Positions 20,861 to 32,720 of a stretch of DNA of 64,000 nucleotides are shown piece by piece (the stretch's first letter is position 1; the number at the start of each line of letters is the position of its first letter). Source of the stretch: Armillaria gallica (Eukaryota > Basidiomycota > Agaricomycetes > Agaricales > Physalacriaceae). The translations under genes were made by a program, and so were the position numbers. The notes below the pieces were generated by a model, which made no database searches, was not told where the DNA came from, and was given only the letters and a program-made list of their open reading frames with translations. The stretch is taken from NCBI GenBank assembly GCA_037576215.1, contig JBANDB010000009.1, positions 248,001 to 312,000 of the forward strand, in the 5' to 3' direction.

Positions 20861-23800
20861 CTGTTCGGCCTACTCAAGCTGATACATTTCTTTTTGACTT
20901 GAGCAATTTTGGCAGGCATTTGGAATTTAAGGGAAGAACAAGATAGTGGTAGAAAGAGCAAGTAGGTAGACATTGTACAATAGGCAGAAAATCATATGTA
21001 CTCTAATTCTCATGTGTGAGGTTATCACCATGCCATCAAAGAAATTTACAGTTTGGTAGATACAGAGTGTAGGGAGACAGTGTACAGCATGATTTCAGAG
21101 TAGCACATAGTAAGTCGATCCACCAATTTCTATATGCATATGAACTCAAATCTGTTATCTAGTGAAAGATGCATGCTCAATCATAGCATTGATGACATCT
21201 ATATTGGGCAGCAATGAGCTGAGATATGTTATTTTTAATGCAGTTACTTTACCATCATCCTCTATATCATACATTTGCACAGTGCTTTCAGGATCAACCC
21301 TTTCTCCATTGTATACAAATCTGTTGGGGGGGGGGAGGGGGTGTCTTGGTGAGGCTTTTCATGGAAAAAAGTAGTCACCAGTACTCAACTTGAACACTGA
21401 GAGCTCTTTGCCATATGAGGAAGCAAAGTATCATAGCATCTTTCCCAGCTTGGTCATTTGCTTAATTTTAAAAGTTTTTTGCTATACCATCAGCAATCAA
21501 AACATATCTGCCTAAAATGTTTGTTGAGCACACAGTTATAGATAACTTCTGGACAGTCGTATCAGGCTTAACATCTGCTGAGGTGTTTGTTAATAAGTCT
21601 TACAGCAGCCAGTATGATCTTCAACTTTGAAGATGTTCAATGGGCACCATGTTCAGAGTACAATAGTACATAATCCAACAACTTCTTACAGAGTTCAGCA
21701 ACAGATTGAAAACCAGACACAATGTTCAAGCATGTAGAAACATCATTTTGAATACCAACATGATGTGTTCACTCAAGAAAATGTTGTTCGAAGCACTGAC
21801 CAAGTAAAACATGACTCAATATTACTCTTTGATATTCCATAACAGTAGTGGTAGAAGACAATGTAATTCCATGTAAAGAAGCAAGGTATGATAGAGATGT
21901 TTTGTCCTCAGTAAACACCAAACATCTGGCTCCTGTTGTTCCACATACAAATAACATTCTCTGAATTACAGAAAGTGCAAAATTATTATTCCCTGATGTC
22001 ATAGGCTGATCGGTGACTGCATTGCCCATGTCCATGATCAAGGGTCTTTCAGCTTGTAAACCATCCCAGATGGAATTCAGCACATTAGTGTGTAAACAGA
22101 TTGAGCATGAGCACTGGCCACAGCTATCATGCTCTTCTGTATACAGAGTTTGAATGAATAAATGTATAAAAAATAAGATAAGTCCTCACACCAGATATAG
22201 AAGTTGGTAAGGATTCAACCATTGGAAGAGGACGAGAGACCTCCAACCATGAGGATGCACTTATGCTGTCACCATGTGTTGATAGGTCTTCATCACCACA
22301 AGCCTCCCAGTACCAGCTCAGTGTATCTCTACCAAGAAAGACATCGAACTCAGTTCTGGCACAAGGATGGAAATGCAATGAGACAGTGATGGAGTGACCG
22401 CTCAAGAGAAATTGCAGTAGCAATGGTTTATGCCTTAGATGGTTGCCTTTGTTGACCGTCCAGCCAAGTCTGAGCCACAGAAGATGTATCAGAATCAACG
22501 ATAGTGTATCGAACATGACACCCTTCGAGAATTACTTCAGTAAAAGACATCGCAGTTTGTTCTTTGATATTCAGAGCTAGAGTAAGGTGATGAGGGGAGA
22601 GAAACAAAGGTAGAGAAGAACAAATAACATCTGAAAACATGACATATTTAATTAGTGTGTAAAGGTTTTAGACATTGCATGGTCATTGAATGCGTGTTCA
22701 TTTAAATTCTCCAAACATCCGACCGGAATTTGGCAGAGGGAATTTCAGAAAGCCTCTGCACACTGCCCTCCAAATAAATGCTGACACAGAAGGTCCCACA
22801 TGTCTGCCACAGATCAGCCACATGTGAGTCCATCTAACAGTCCATGCACGTCTAATACAGGTGCAAGTTCCTTCCTGGAGAGCTTATTGAAGTGCTCATC
22901 AAACACCATATTCAAATAGATAATGTTGCTTTTATAAGGCAAGTACTGCACATCTGCAGCACATTGTTTCAACGCACCAATAGTATGATTGTGTTTGTGT
23001 TCTGGAGACCCCCAAGCAAGGAAATGCCAGAACGGAAGTAAATTGGCAGATGGGACACAATCTAGAAAACCCAATCAGTATATGCATGTCATCATGAATA
23101 TGAGAGGTCTGACGTGTACATGATGACATCCCTGGACAGTGCTCTTACACGAGGGACCTTTCAAGGCAGTGCACATGCCTGTTAGGAAATGCTTGATCAA
23201 AAGATCCAAATATATGGAATGATTGCCACAGTGCGTCCTCTGCAAAAGCCTGTGTCCAACAAGTGCTTCCAAGAGAGAGGAAAAGTCCAAGGTGAATAGA
23301 AATTGGGCAGACTGTGTATGGCAGAGGAGATTGTAAAGATGATGCAATGGCTGCAATGATGCAAGGGCTATGATTGTCATGTATCATGTAACCATGTCAA
23401 AACTCTGTTTACTCACAATCACCATTGTCAGACTGCACCCAAGACAAGAACCAATCCATTCCCAACTGGACTTGTGCATCAAGTCCCATAGAAGGTTGCA
23501 AGTTCGTGTTGACTTCACACAAACTGTCATGTATAGAATACAAGACTGGTACGCTCCGGTTATATGTATAGCTGGTGTATGTGTATATTTGTTCTTACTA
23601 TATATAGTATCAGGACCTCAGACACATTGATTTTGCTATATTAATACATATATAGAAAGAATATCAATTGTGACTAAGATGCATGCATCTGTGACTGTGC
23701 TTAAATATTGGCATTTATACTGCAGATCTTCATCTTTTCTCTTCTTATCTCAGTTGGCTTGATTTTAGTCAGTTTCACACCTTACAACCAACAGAAACCT

Positions 23801-26398
23801 GGTCTGACAAGTCAAAAAAGTTAAGACTCAGAGGGAATGTTTAACCAGTCAAATCTTGGAAGGAAGAAAGAAAGGTGATTTTATTAGTCATTGGTGCTCC
23901 TGAACAGAAACTTAACAACGACTATACTACAGTCAGTCTGAGTCAGAAATAAATAAGATCTACAAAGATTGGTAACTGCTATGGTACTGAATCTCTGCCA
24001 TGCTCTGCTGCTTTGGTAAAGCCCTACCCAGAGTACTCCCTCACAGCCTTGGTGATGGTAAGGTGAAAAGTGTGATCAGAAAGGCATGAAAGCCTTGTGA
24101 TGGAATATGAACAGGATAACACATGAGGGAGCCATAGTGCAACAGCTTTGTGGCCACTCTCCTTCGTCATAGCATAGTAGCCTTGATGATGGAATAATAT
24201 GAATCGAAGCAGGGAAAGAGGTGTCAGGATGTCCATAGCAAGAAGCATTGCAACCCCTGTTTTCTGCTGTGATAATTTGGGCACCGTCCCTCAAAATATG
24301 CTCCAAAGTCCAGCCATTCAAGCGTGGCAGTACAAGGTGCATGGTCAGGCAGCACAATTGGCTGCAGGTCTAAGTGGTTGCCATGGCCCCTATTTTGCAC
24401 CTGGATGTTGTCCAGATGGTTTACACACAAACCATCAAAGTAAGGTCTCCCTGATCAATCTGCAACTTTGCAAGATAGTCTCAAAGATGATTTGAGGGAG
24501 GGGAGTCAAGAAAAAGGACCTCAAGAATATTGATGATGGTGGATGGAACTTTTAAAAAAAATAGTCAGCTCATATGACAACACAACCCTGAGACATTACT
24601 TCAAGTGACAGTAATATTGAAATCATTGACAAAGCATAAATTGGTAGACCTCTGCACATACTCGTTATTGTTTGAAATCTATTTTACATATATCAGAATA
24701 ACATTTGCAATCATTATATTTTTCCAGTATTCATCAATTTTGAACTCACTTCAACTTTTTTGTCCTGACAGCAAAAGCTTATGGCTAATATGTGCTTATA
24801 GCAATTAGACTTGCATAAAATATGTTTTAAATTCAATTACAGATCAAGTTGATGAAAATATGTTTTAAGATTGGTCAGATAATGAAAGATATAATGTGAT
24901 AGGTCTATGATAAATAGCAATTAAAGCAAATGAACTGAACTGTGATGTACCTTTAGACCTTCTTAAATTGTGACTGTGACTGAAGTCACATATCATGACA
25001 CTCTTTGTCATATTGTGTGACCTGTCACACATCGAGCTGGATGCCTGCTTAGTCATACATTATAGTCATCGAGCTGGGCTTTTATTATTATAAAATATAA
25101 AACTAAAAATTATTATTCTGTTATTTCATGTACATTTAGATGAATTATCAAAAGATGGATACATCATTGCTTGTTTGTATGGTCTCACATCTAGCTTTTC
25201 TCTCCCTCTCTCTTGTTGAGGATTATAGTTTCACAGCCACTGGGCCGATGGCGTAACCGTCTTTTGTTTTACATTATTTTGATTTTCGTATCGATCACTA
25301 CTGCTTCTTGGCTTTGTACCACCACCACCTACATATCTGTCACAAATATACATTCGTTCAAGCTATACCCCATCACGTCCTTTGTGTCTGCCGACGTCTA
25401 TTCCCAACATCTTTTATGATTCTTATCAGCTTGTATTTGTTCCTGTTTACCTACAGCTTCTGCTTTGCCTTTTCCATACCATTTCTACTTTACCACTGCT
25501 CAGTTGTTCACTATATCCTTGGTGATTGAGAAGGTCAGTATTCCTATTACTCTTTCTATCTAGCACACAAGTACTCATACATTACTTTAGTCCTGACCAT
25601 GTCCACCATATGCTAGGTCCTACTGGTCTATAAGATACAGTGCAGGTCCCTACCTGTTCCTGGCCAACATTACAGCACCCCCTTGGCCTAACCAGACATC
25701 ATTAAGAATTTTAGACATGTCTAATGTCTCCAACTCTAACCTGAGAAACTGACCACTCCTTCCACCATGATTATAAGCAACACAATCAATCCTCTTCTAT
25801 TCCTTACCTTTATTGCTTCCATACATGGAGCTATAGTACTAAAGATGTTTTCCCAAAATAGTTGAATTTATTATATTTATAAAGAATTCATATCTATATT
25901 TGGCAATACAGCGGTATCCAGGGTATTAAGGCACAGATGCATTTGAAATAGAGCGTACCAGTCTTGTATTCCATAGTCATGGGAGACAATGCCCACCCAT
26001 GAGGGGCTGGAACTACAGGCTAGGAAACTCTGACTGATAGTTTGAGAGAAACAAAACAACAGTGTGTAAGGCTTGCCATCAACAGTGCATGTAGAGGGAC
26101 GCATATTCAGAAATGAGGTGCACCAACAGTAATAAGTATCAGTCTGGACAATCAAAATGACCTAAAAATAAAGTGGTCCCACACGAGTTCAGATTACAGG
26201 CAGAAGGCATGCTTTAGCAGACACATGTAATGTGATGTCTGTCAGAGACTGGGGTGAAACCTGCTGGGTTTTGAATAGAAAAAGCAGGCAAACTCATGCC
26301 TCATAATATTAAAAATAGAGGGGAGCCTACTCAATTAGATTTTGATGAATCTACTGCCAAAGTTGAAGTCAATAGTGAGCTACAAGAACCCACTATCT
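20861..26398. other. Decayed repeat-rich DNA, no intact gene
   Basis: AT-rich and poor in CpG by eye. Minus-strand patches at 24024-24430, 22814-23387, 22127-22640 and 21769-22083 have protein-like composition (for example WHFLAWGSPEHKHNHTIG near 23000) and could be exons of one gene or transposon ORF reading leftward. They are broken and I recognise no family. A diverged piece of the RT-element terminal repeat sits at about 24775-24840. A run of 10 G, A, 5 G is at 21326-21341. Confidence 0.4.
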
Positions 26399-26410
26399 TG
26401 GTAGTGGGAA

Positions 26411-26776
26411 TACAGAAGTGATTTGCTGCCGGAATGCCCAAAAAGGTGCTGACTCAGCTCACAGTCCAGAACTGGGAGTTGCTGGTGCCCATTATAATTA
26501 CTATAGTTATGATGCGGAAAAATAATTTATTTCTTTCAGATTTCTAACAGTTTGTATTTATTATTTGAACAGGACTAGAACATGCTTAAGTAAGCAAGGT
26601 AATGTACAAAGGGAAAATATACAATGAGGGGAGTCAAACCAGCAACCTTTGATAAGTTAACATTTACATATACAATATTACAGTTATACTACAAGTTAGT
26701 ACTGGCAACTCCCAGTTCTGGACCATGAGCTGAGTAAGCACCTTTTTAGGCCTTCAGGCAGCAAATCACTTTTGTA
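26411..26776. repeat. Fold-back (inverted) repeat, arms of about 80 bp
   Basis: The left arm at 26411-26490 (TACAGAAGTGATTTGCTGCC ... AACTGGGAGTTGCTGGTGCC) is matched by the reverse complement of 26699-26776, with a spacer of about 210 bp. The arm ends GGCACCAGCAACTCCC and its variants also mark the outer end of repeat family A (16908, 29130). This suggests a MITE-like or solo-end relic of that family. Confidence 0.7.
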
Positions 26777-27159
26777 TTCATCTATGACCCTCTTAAGGAC
26801 CTTCAGTGATGAGCCTAGACTTCTGTAGCAATGGCAACACCCAAAACTCAGAGAGAGCTTAGGCAATTAACATAGCAACATAGCAATCAAGGCAATGTGT
26901 GCGAGTGGTTCAGTGTACCTCCATGCAGTCAATTCCTCAATAACACAAGATACACTGCAACTTTTCAGTCAGTGAAGTAGTACTCTTGGTCAAGAAGTAC
27001 TAATAGACATTGGCTGTAAGCCAGGATAGATCTTGATAAACAAGATGGGATGGAATCTGGTATGACTTGAATACCAAGAAACCATGATAGAAACTGCGAA
27101 AATAGTCTAGAAACCACAAAAATGGATCTAGAAATTATGGGAGAGGAATATAAATCATT

Positions 27160-27300
27160 GCAATACTCTGGAAATTGTGTGGAGGGACTGGAAAACGTAG
27201 CAATGCTCTGGAAATTGTGTGGAAGGACTAGAAATTGTAGCAATGCTCTAGAAATCATAGCAATGTGCTAGAAATCGTGAGGATGGACTAAAAGACATAG
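27160..27300 (+). repeat. Minisatellite, 40-bp unit, about 3.5 copies
   Basis: Units begin GCAATRCTCTGGAAATTG at 27160 and 27200. A half unit starts at 27240 and another unit at about 27260 (GCAATGTGCTAGAAATCG). Units one and two differ at only a few positions. The repeat carries an open minus-strand frame (26965-27258) that I treat as incidental. Confidence 0.7.
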
Positions 27301-28435
27301 AAATAGCCTAGTAAATGTGGCTTGGGGGTGTACCTAATATTGTGAGTCGAAACAATAGCAATAAATGTATGGAGACTGAAAGAAACTGGGAGAAATTGTG
27401 GTAACTGAGGTGCTGAATGGGGTGCTGCAGCAATAGATGCACAGCAACTCTGAACAATGGTGAAGACAAGGGTGATCCTATGGAGAATGGTGCTGAACTG
27501 GGCCTACACAGAGGCAATACTGAACTGGGCAATGAAAACAATGGCGATGTAGAAAGTGAAAGCAATGAAACAATCCTATGTGATGAAAGTGAAGCGATGC
27601 TGCAGCATTGAAAGACAAAAGCAAGTTATTGATGCAAGATTTTATGTATTAGTGCAACCAACAACATTTAAAGAGTAAAGCAAGCAGTGAGAGATAGCTT
27701 GGAGTAACCGTAGTTGACTGGTAATATTATAGCCTCATCAACTGGGTAAGAACTAGCTCTAAAAATGTGGTATCTACATAGTTTTTATACTACAAGTACA
27801 ATTTTATAAATAGAATAGTCATTGAAGCATTAGTAAGGCTGTAAGTCCTTGACTTTTGTAATAGCTGTAGTAAACATATGATATCTGTGGTTCTAAAGTA
27901 ACAGCAAGTCTTCGACGTTGCCATGTATGGATGTGAACTGTGTGGTTTTATTGAGCAAGGAGCAGATCATGAGGTGCAGTTTAGCTGTGGATTACTGAGC
28001 TGCAGTTGCCATGCTGAGGTGTACACTTGGGTCAACAATAATTTGAGGTCTTGGCACTGTAACAGCCTTAGTAAACACAGTCTGTAGTTGCTGTAGCTGC
28101 CATTGCCATGGCTGGGAGGGTACTCGTGTTAATCACATCATTTCATTAAATGATTGATGGGCACATCAACTAGGTGCTTCTGAGTGATGTAGCAACTCTG
28201 TTTTAGGATGATTGTTGATCAAAGGTACCTTGCCATGATGGGATATGGTAATTGTGATGCAAGGTGAGCTGGGAAGGATAACAGAGTGCGTGAGGAGTCG
28301 ATGTCACAGTTTTAAGACTGTATCTCAGTGTTTGTGGCTTATACTGCAAAAATCCATGGTATTATTGAGAGTTGGCAGTGTTATGGAGTATGTGGGGATT
28401 ATAATGGAGTCATTTTGAAGGTATTGGGTGATAGA
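27301..28435. other. No supported gene
   Basis: AT-rich decayed sequence with frames under 100 codons and no recognisable domain. No RNA gene or repeat beyond those listed. Confidence 0.4.
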
Positions 28436-28439
28436 TGGA

Positions 28440-29145
28440 TAAATCCACGAATTCTGAGTGTACAGAGCCTGGAGGCTCCTCATTGGAGAACCTATAAAGT
28501 GTATGTCCTATGGTTCTATGCTAAATAGTGTTCCATAGAACTGTAATCACTGTAATAACCATCTATTATGGTTAATATACCTGGCTTGCTTGTAGCTACT
28601 GTCTCTCTCTGCCATAGCTGAGAGAACAGGGTTACTGCATATTTTGTCATGTCTCTTTGTCTGGACTGTCCCAAAATGTCTGTATAGTAATTTACATTCA
28701 TTTCTGCCTAAAATAGTGCATTCAGGAACAATCAATCACCACAAGCTGTGACAAAATTGGTGCAACACAACTATTTGTACTTATTTATAGTGTAAACTTA
28801 TGCATCTTGTATAAGCTTCCACAGAAGGCCAATTCCTCCAGAAATTCATGGGAATGCCTTTCTGATTATAATACATGTTTTCTTCAGGACAAAAGTTGAA
28901 AATTTATTGTGCAAGCATGAGAAGTTTTGCAGAAATTAATTAAAATGATGTAAATTAAAAAATCTGCCCTGAAGAAAACATGTAAAATTATATTTGAAGT
29001 AAATTGTTCCAGCAAAAGTACTGCTGAATCTTGCTCCTTCAACCCACACCAGGTGCATCCATAAAACTCGGGTATTCTGATCCATTTTTGGTAATGCTTG
29101 GAGTCTGAATTTAGCAGAGGGTTGCTGGTGCCCACTACAAGAGCT
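28440..29145 (-). repeat. Repeat family A, uninterrupted inverted copy
   Basis: Read on the minus strand from 29145 it gives CACCAGCAACCCTCTGC, CATTACCAAAAATGG, TTGCTGGAACAATTTACT, TTTCTGCAAAAC and TATAAATAAGTACAAATAGT without a break. This shows that 17085-20330 is an insertion in the other copy. It has no coding capacity. The orientation relative to the interrupted copy is inverted, about 11 kb apart. Confidence 0.75.
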
Positions 29146-32056
29146 ATATTTAATTACTACATCCAGTTATTAAATGTACTAAAGTCACCTGATCTCATCA
29201 CACTTGAGCATTATTGCTCTTTCTAAGTTCACTTTGGTTGTGCATTCAAAGCAGATCTATTTGAAAATATATGTATAATTCTAGCCATAAACATCTTTAT
29301 TCTCCAGACCTTCTGTAGCATCACTGGTATGAACAGTTTCTTGTTGAGCTTCAGCATAAGTATGGCAACCAAGAAGAAACCTTAAATAGAAATCAATTAA
29401 AGAGTATGAAAATAAGTTGAGGTGGCAAGTAGCATATATAATCAAATATCCTGACAGCTTTCATGGCCTCAGAGGACATAAATTGAGTAGTAGAAGCATG
29501 CCAAAGATGTATTTTGCTTTAATTTCACTCACTCACTCACCTTGGACCACACAACCACACAGTGATCGAGTGGCTGTGTGACTTCTTGCTTTACTTTTCA
29601 CTATGACCTTGTCTCGCCTCCATACCTCCCCATCCCCACCCACTCAGCATTCCCCACATCAATATTGGGGTCAATTGCTTTGCTACAATGCATTATTGCT
29701 GCAAGATAGCCTCCACTACACTGATAGAATCGATATTGGTGGCCATCTGCTACCATAGGAGCCAAACAAACTTCAAGTACCAAGGATGATAGCAATGGCA
29801 AGTAGGATGGCAGCAGTGGGCAATGCAAGGGATGTGAATGATTGAGGAAACTATACTGGGGATCAGGGCATGGCTTTACACACAGAGTAGGTTGGTGCTC
29901 ATAGGGATGGCATTTTTTTTTTTTTTTCATTTTGAAAATATTTATTACTTTTAAAGTTGGCTATGTAATATATTCATATCAAGCCTTTGTAGTGTAGTGG
30001 TCAAATGTATTAGGTAGGTAGTCAATGGTTAATATTCAATATCAATTCCAAGTGACATTGGTACCATTTTTATATTGGGAAAAAAAATCATCCTTTTTAA
30101 CATGCTTATATCCTCACAGATTCTGTATATGGTAACCAGCCATCTTATCTGGTGATTATATTCTTGGGCCATACCTTATCTCTAGCTTATCAGGGCAATC
30201 AGCTTATAAAGCTGAAATGAAATTTCTGACATGGTTGGCCAGGTCAGGCTGCAGACTGGGTCTAACTTTGAAATTGTCTTCTTAGAAGGATTTAAGCAGT
30301 GGGTACGTATGTAGCTTCCTTCAGGTTCTTTATGCCCTTCCAACCTCTCTTACAGAAATCTTCCAATAATCGTTGTATCCAATTTGTTTGCAGACATAAG
30401 CAGCTCAGAGAAATATAAAGAACAAGCTCCAAGCAGGCCTCTCTTAAGCATGTGTATAACTGAGGCTTAGCTGGACACTAAGCAACAGCATCTTCTTAAA
30501 TGGATTCGAGTGGTAGGTACATGCTTAGCCCACATCTGTTCTATTATGTCCCTCTAACATCTTCAACAGAAATGCATCAATAATTGTGGTATGAGAAATC
30601 ACTGTCCAGCCCTATTCATATTCAATGACCATTCATTTTAACAGCTTACTGGGGACCATTAGGGGACAGATTTTTAGCATATCTAATAATGAAAGCTTTC
30701 CAATACTTAGGGCCTTGTGGCTATTCACTTTCAGAATCTTTGTAGCAGACATCACCAAGACATCCATGATCCGTGTACACTAATTCAACCACAGTGCCGA
30801 TGGTCAAGAGGCCAGATGGTTCATCAACTGTTTAACTTACTGGAACAGAGTATGTCCACTGCAATCTCAATTCTACAACCCAATCAACTCTGTAAGGCAA
30901 ATTGGTAACTTGTAATGGTATGGTAATTATTGTTCCAGCCATCATGTCTCATGTTAATTTCCATTCGACAGCCTGGATGATTGCACCATCCATCTCCACC
31001 TACTATGAGACGATGTTGAAACTCTTCTCTCCTTGAAGCATTTGTCTGTTGAATACTATAAAATGCATCAAGAGACACCTGTGCTGATTTCCCCAGCAAT
31101 TGCACTCACCGCAATTGCACAAACCAAAGCTCAACACATTCTCACACTTCTTCCTTTTGTCTCCCTTGCTATCTCAAACTCTCTTGTGTATAGTTCATTC
31201 GACAACTTCTGTAATGGTCTAGACACCCACACTGCAAAGGTCAAGCAAATGGAAACAGATTGTGCTACCTTTAAACAGATGCACAACAATCAAAATTCCT
31301 TTGCATGTGTCTCACCAACTTTGAATGCTCTTCTTTCTTTCTAATGATATGAACAGGTTATTTTCTCTTTCAAAATCAGTGGATACCAATATCAAGCATG
31401 CCACTAACACTTGCCCAGTATGTGAAAACTTCCTGCTATTTAATGAATAAGGTTGTTGGGTGTACTCTGGTATGTATCCTTGATCATCATCCTATGAGTG
31501 ATATCAAGAATGATGGTCATACAGGATGGGTCTCTGGCCACAATGAAAGCAGAACACAAGGATATTGTCACAGTCTTACAGAAGCTAGCCAAAGTGTATG
31601 GTGTGGAATAGATATTGTGCAGGCAGGAAGATGTCTCCTGTGGAAATCTTAGCCTGGATAACTAGTCGATTCTCTATCTGAACTTAACATGTCATTTTGG
31701 TGTCATTCCCTTGTTACACTTCTGCTTACAACTCCATATCTCTGAGGAAAGGCAAGGCTAGTGATAATTCCTCAGATACAAACAAATGTGTAATCATTTT
31801 TGCCTCCAACAGGGTGATATGTATCTTGTAGATTGGATGTATCATTGTGCTGATGGTACAGCCGTTTTCAATTTTTCAAAGGTGAGTGAGTGGGAGGTGG
31901 GTTAGAGCATTATTTATGTGACAGTAGCATTATATTGGACTACAAGGGTGATTTCTCTAGGAAGATATCATGTGGCTTAGTGGTTTTTGAGTATTTCCTA
32001 TAGAATTCCATTTGATAACTTTGTTTTTCTTTAGGTGTTTCAATCCCCACTCAAGG
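29146..32056. other. No supported gene; T15 run at 29913-29927
   Basis: Frames such as 31033-31344 (plus) and 29601-29930 (minus) have no recognisable family. A run of 15 T at 29913-29927 could be the poly(A) tail of a minus-strand retroposed sequence, but no element body is recognised next to it. AGGTG at 32057-32061 is one half of the target duplication of the Gypsy element. Confidence 0.4.
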
Positions 32057-32061
32057 AGGTG

Positions 32062-32516
32062 TGTAGGACCTGAACTCCAATCAAGAGTAAACAACAGCTG
32101 TATCGTGTTCATACAGTCACCGTTGAGTCTCATGGTGATTGAGAGATCAAGCTGCACTAGATAGCACTCAGTGAGAATGAATGTGGTTCGGTATGAATAA
32201 ACGTTAGCTCAAAGCTAAGGAATATACAGCTTTGAGTACACTACTTATATACTAGAATTGAGGGTCTGAATAATAAAGGGCACCATGTAAGAAATAGAAG
32301 TACAAACACAGTGACTGCGCAGTTCAGTAACTGGTGACCAAGTGAGGGTCTTAATTCCAAGAGTGACATGTGAGAAAGTACACGTCCACCGAGTGTGACT
32401 ATGTCGCGATGTGAAGACTCTATGAAGTCGCGTATCTAAAGATAAGATAAGAGTAAGCACTGAAGATAAGATAAGATAAGAGGCACTTAGGTAAAGAAAA
32501 TGAATAAATCGTAACA
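32062..32516 (-). repeat. 3' LTR of the Gypsy element
   Basis: 455 bp, plus strand TGTAGGACCTGAACTCC ... AATCGTAACA. It differs from the other LTR at roughly 20-25 positions (about 5%). Nearly all differences are transitions, mostly at CpG. It includes a short GATAAG tandem array (about 32438-32481). Confidence 0.93.
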
Positions 32517-32531
32517 TTACCCCCTCATTAA
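32517..32531 (-). other. Polypurine tract of the Gypsy element
   Basis: On the minus strand, AATGAGGGGGTAA lies directly upstream of the 3' LTR (TGTTACG). A purine-rich stretch in this place primes plus-strand DNA synthesis in LTR retroelements. Confidence 0.7.
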
Positions 32532-32720
32532 GGCAGGCATCCTGACTGCTAGTATGCTTGTGTTCCCGTCTGTTTCATTGCAATGCCGGACACAATGTTA
32601 GTGCCACAGCCTAAATGTGTGCACTCTTTCTTTTCTTTGTCCCTATACAGAAGGGACGAACAAAGAAGAGGAGTTCCATTTAGATGGGTGCAAGAGAGGC
32701 AGAGGTGAATTAGACATTCT

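Noticed and set aside
32438..32481. GATAAG array as a separate microsatellite
   Set aside because: It is part of both LTRs of the Gypsy element and is not an independent repeat.
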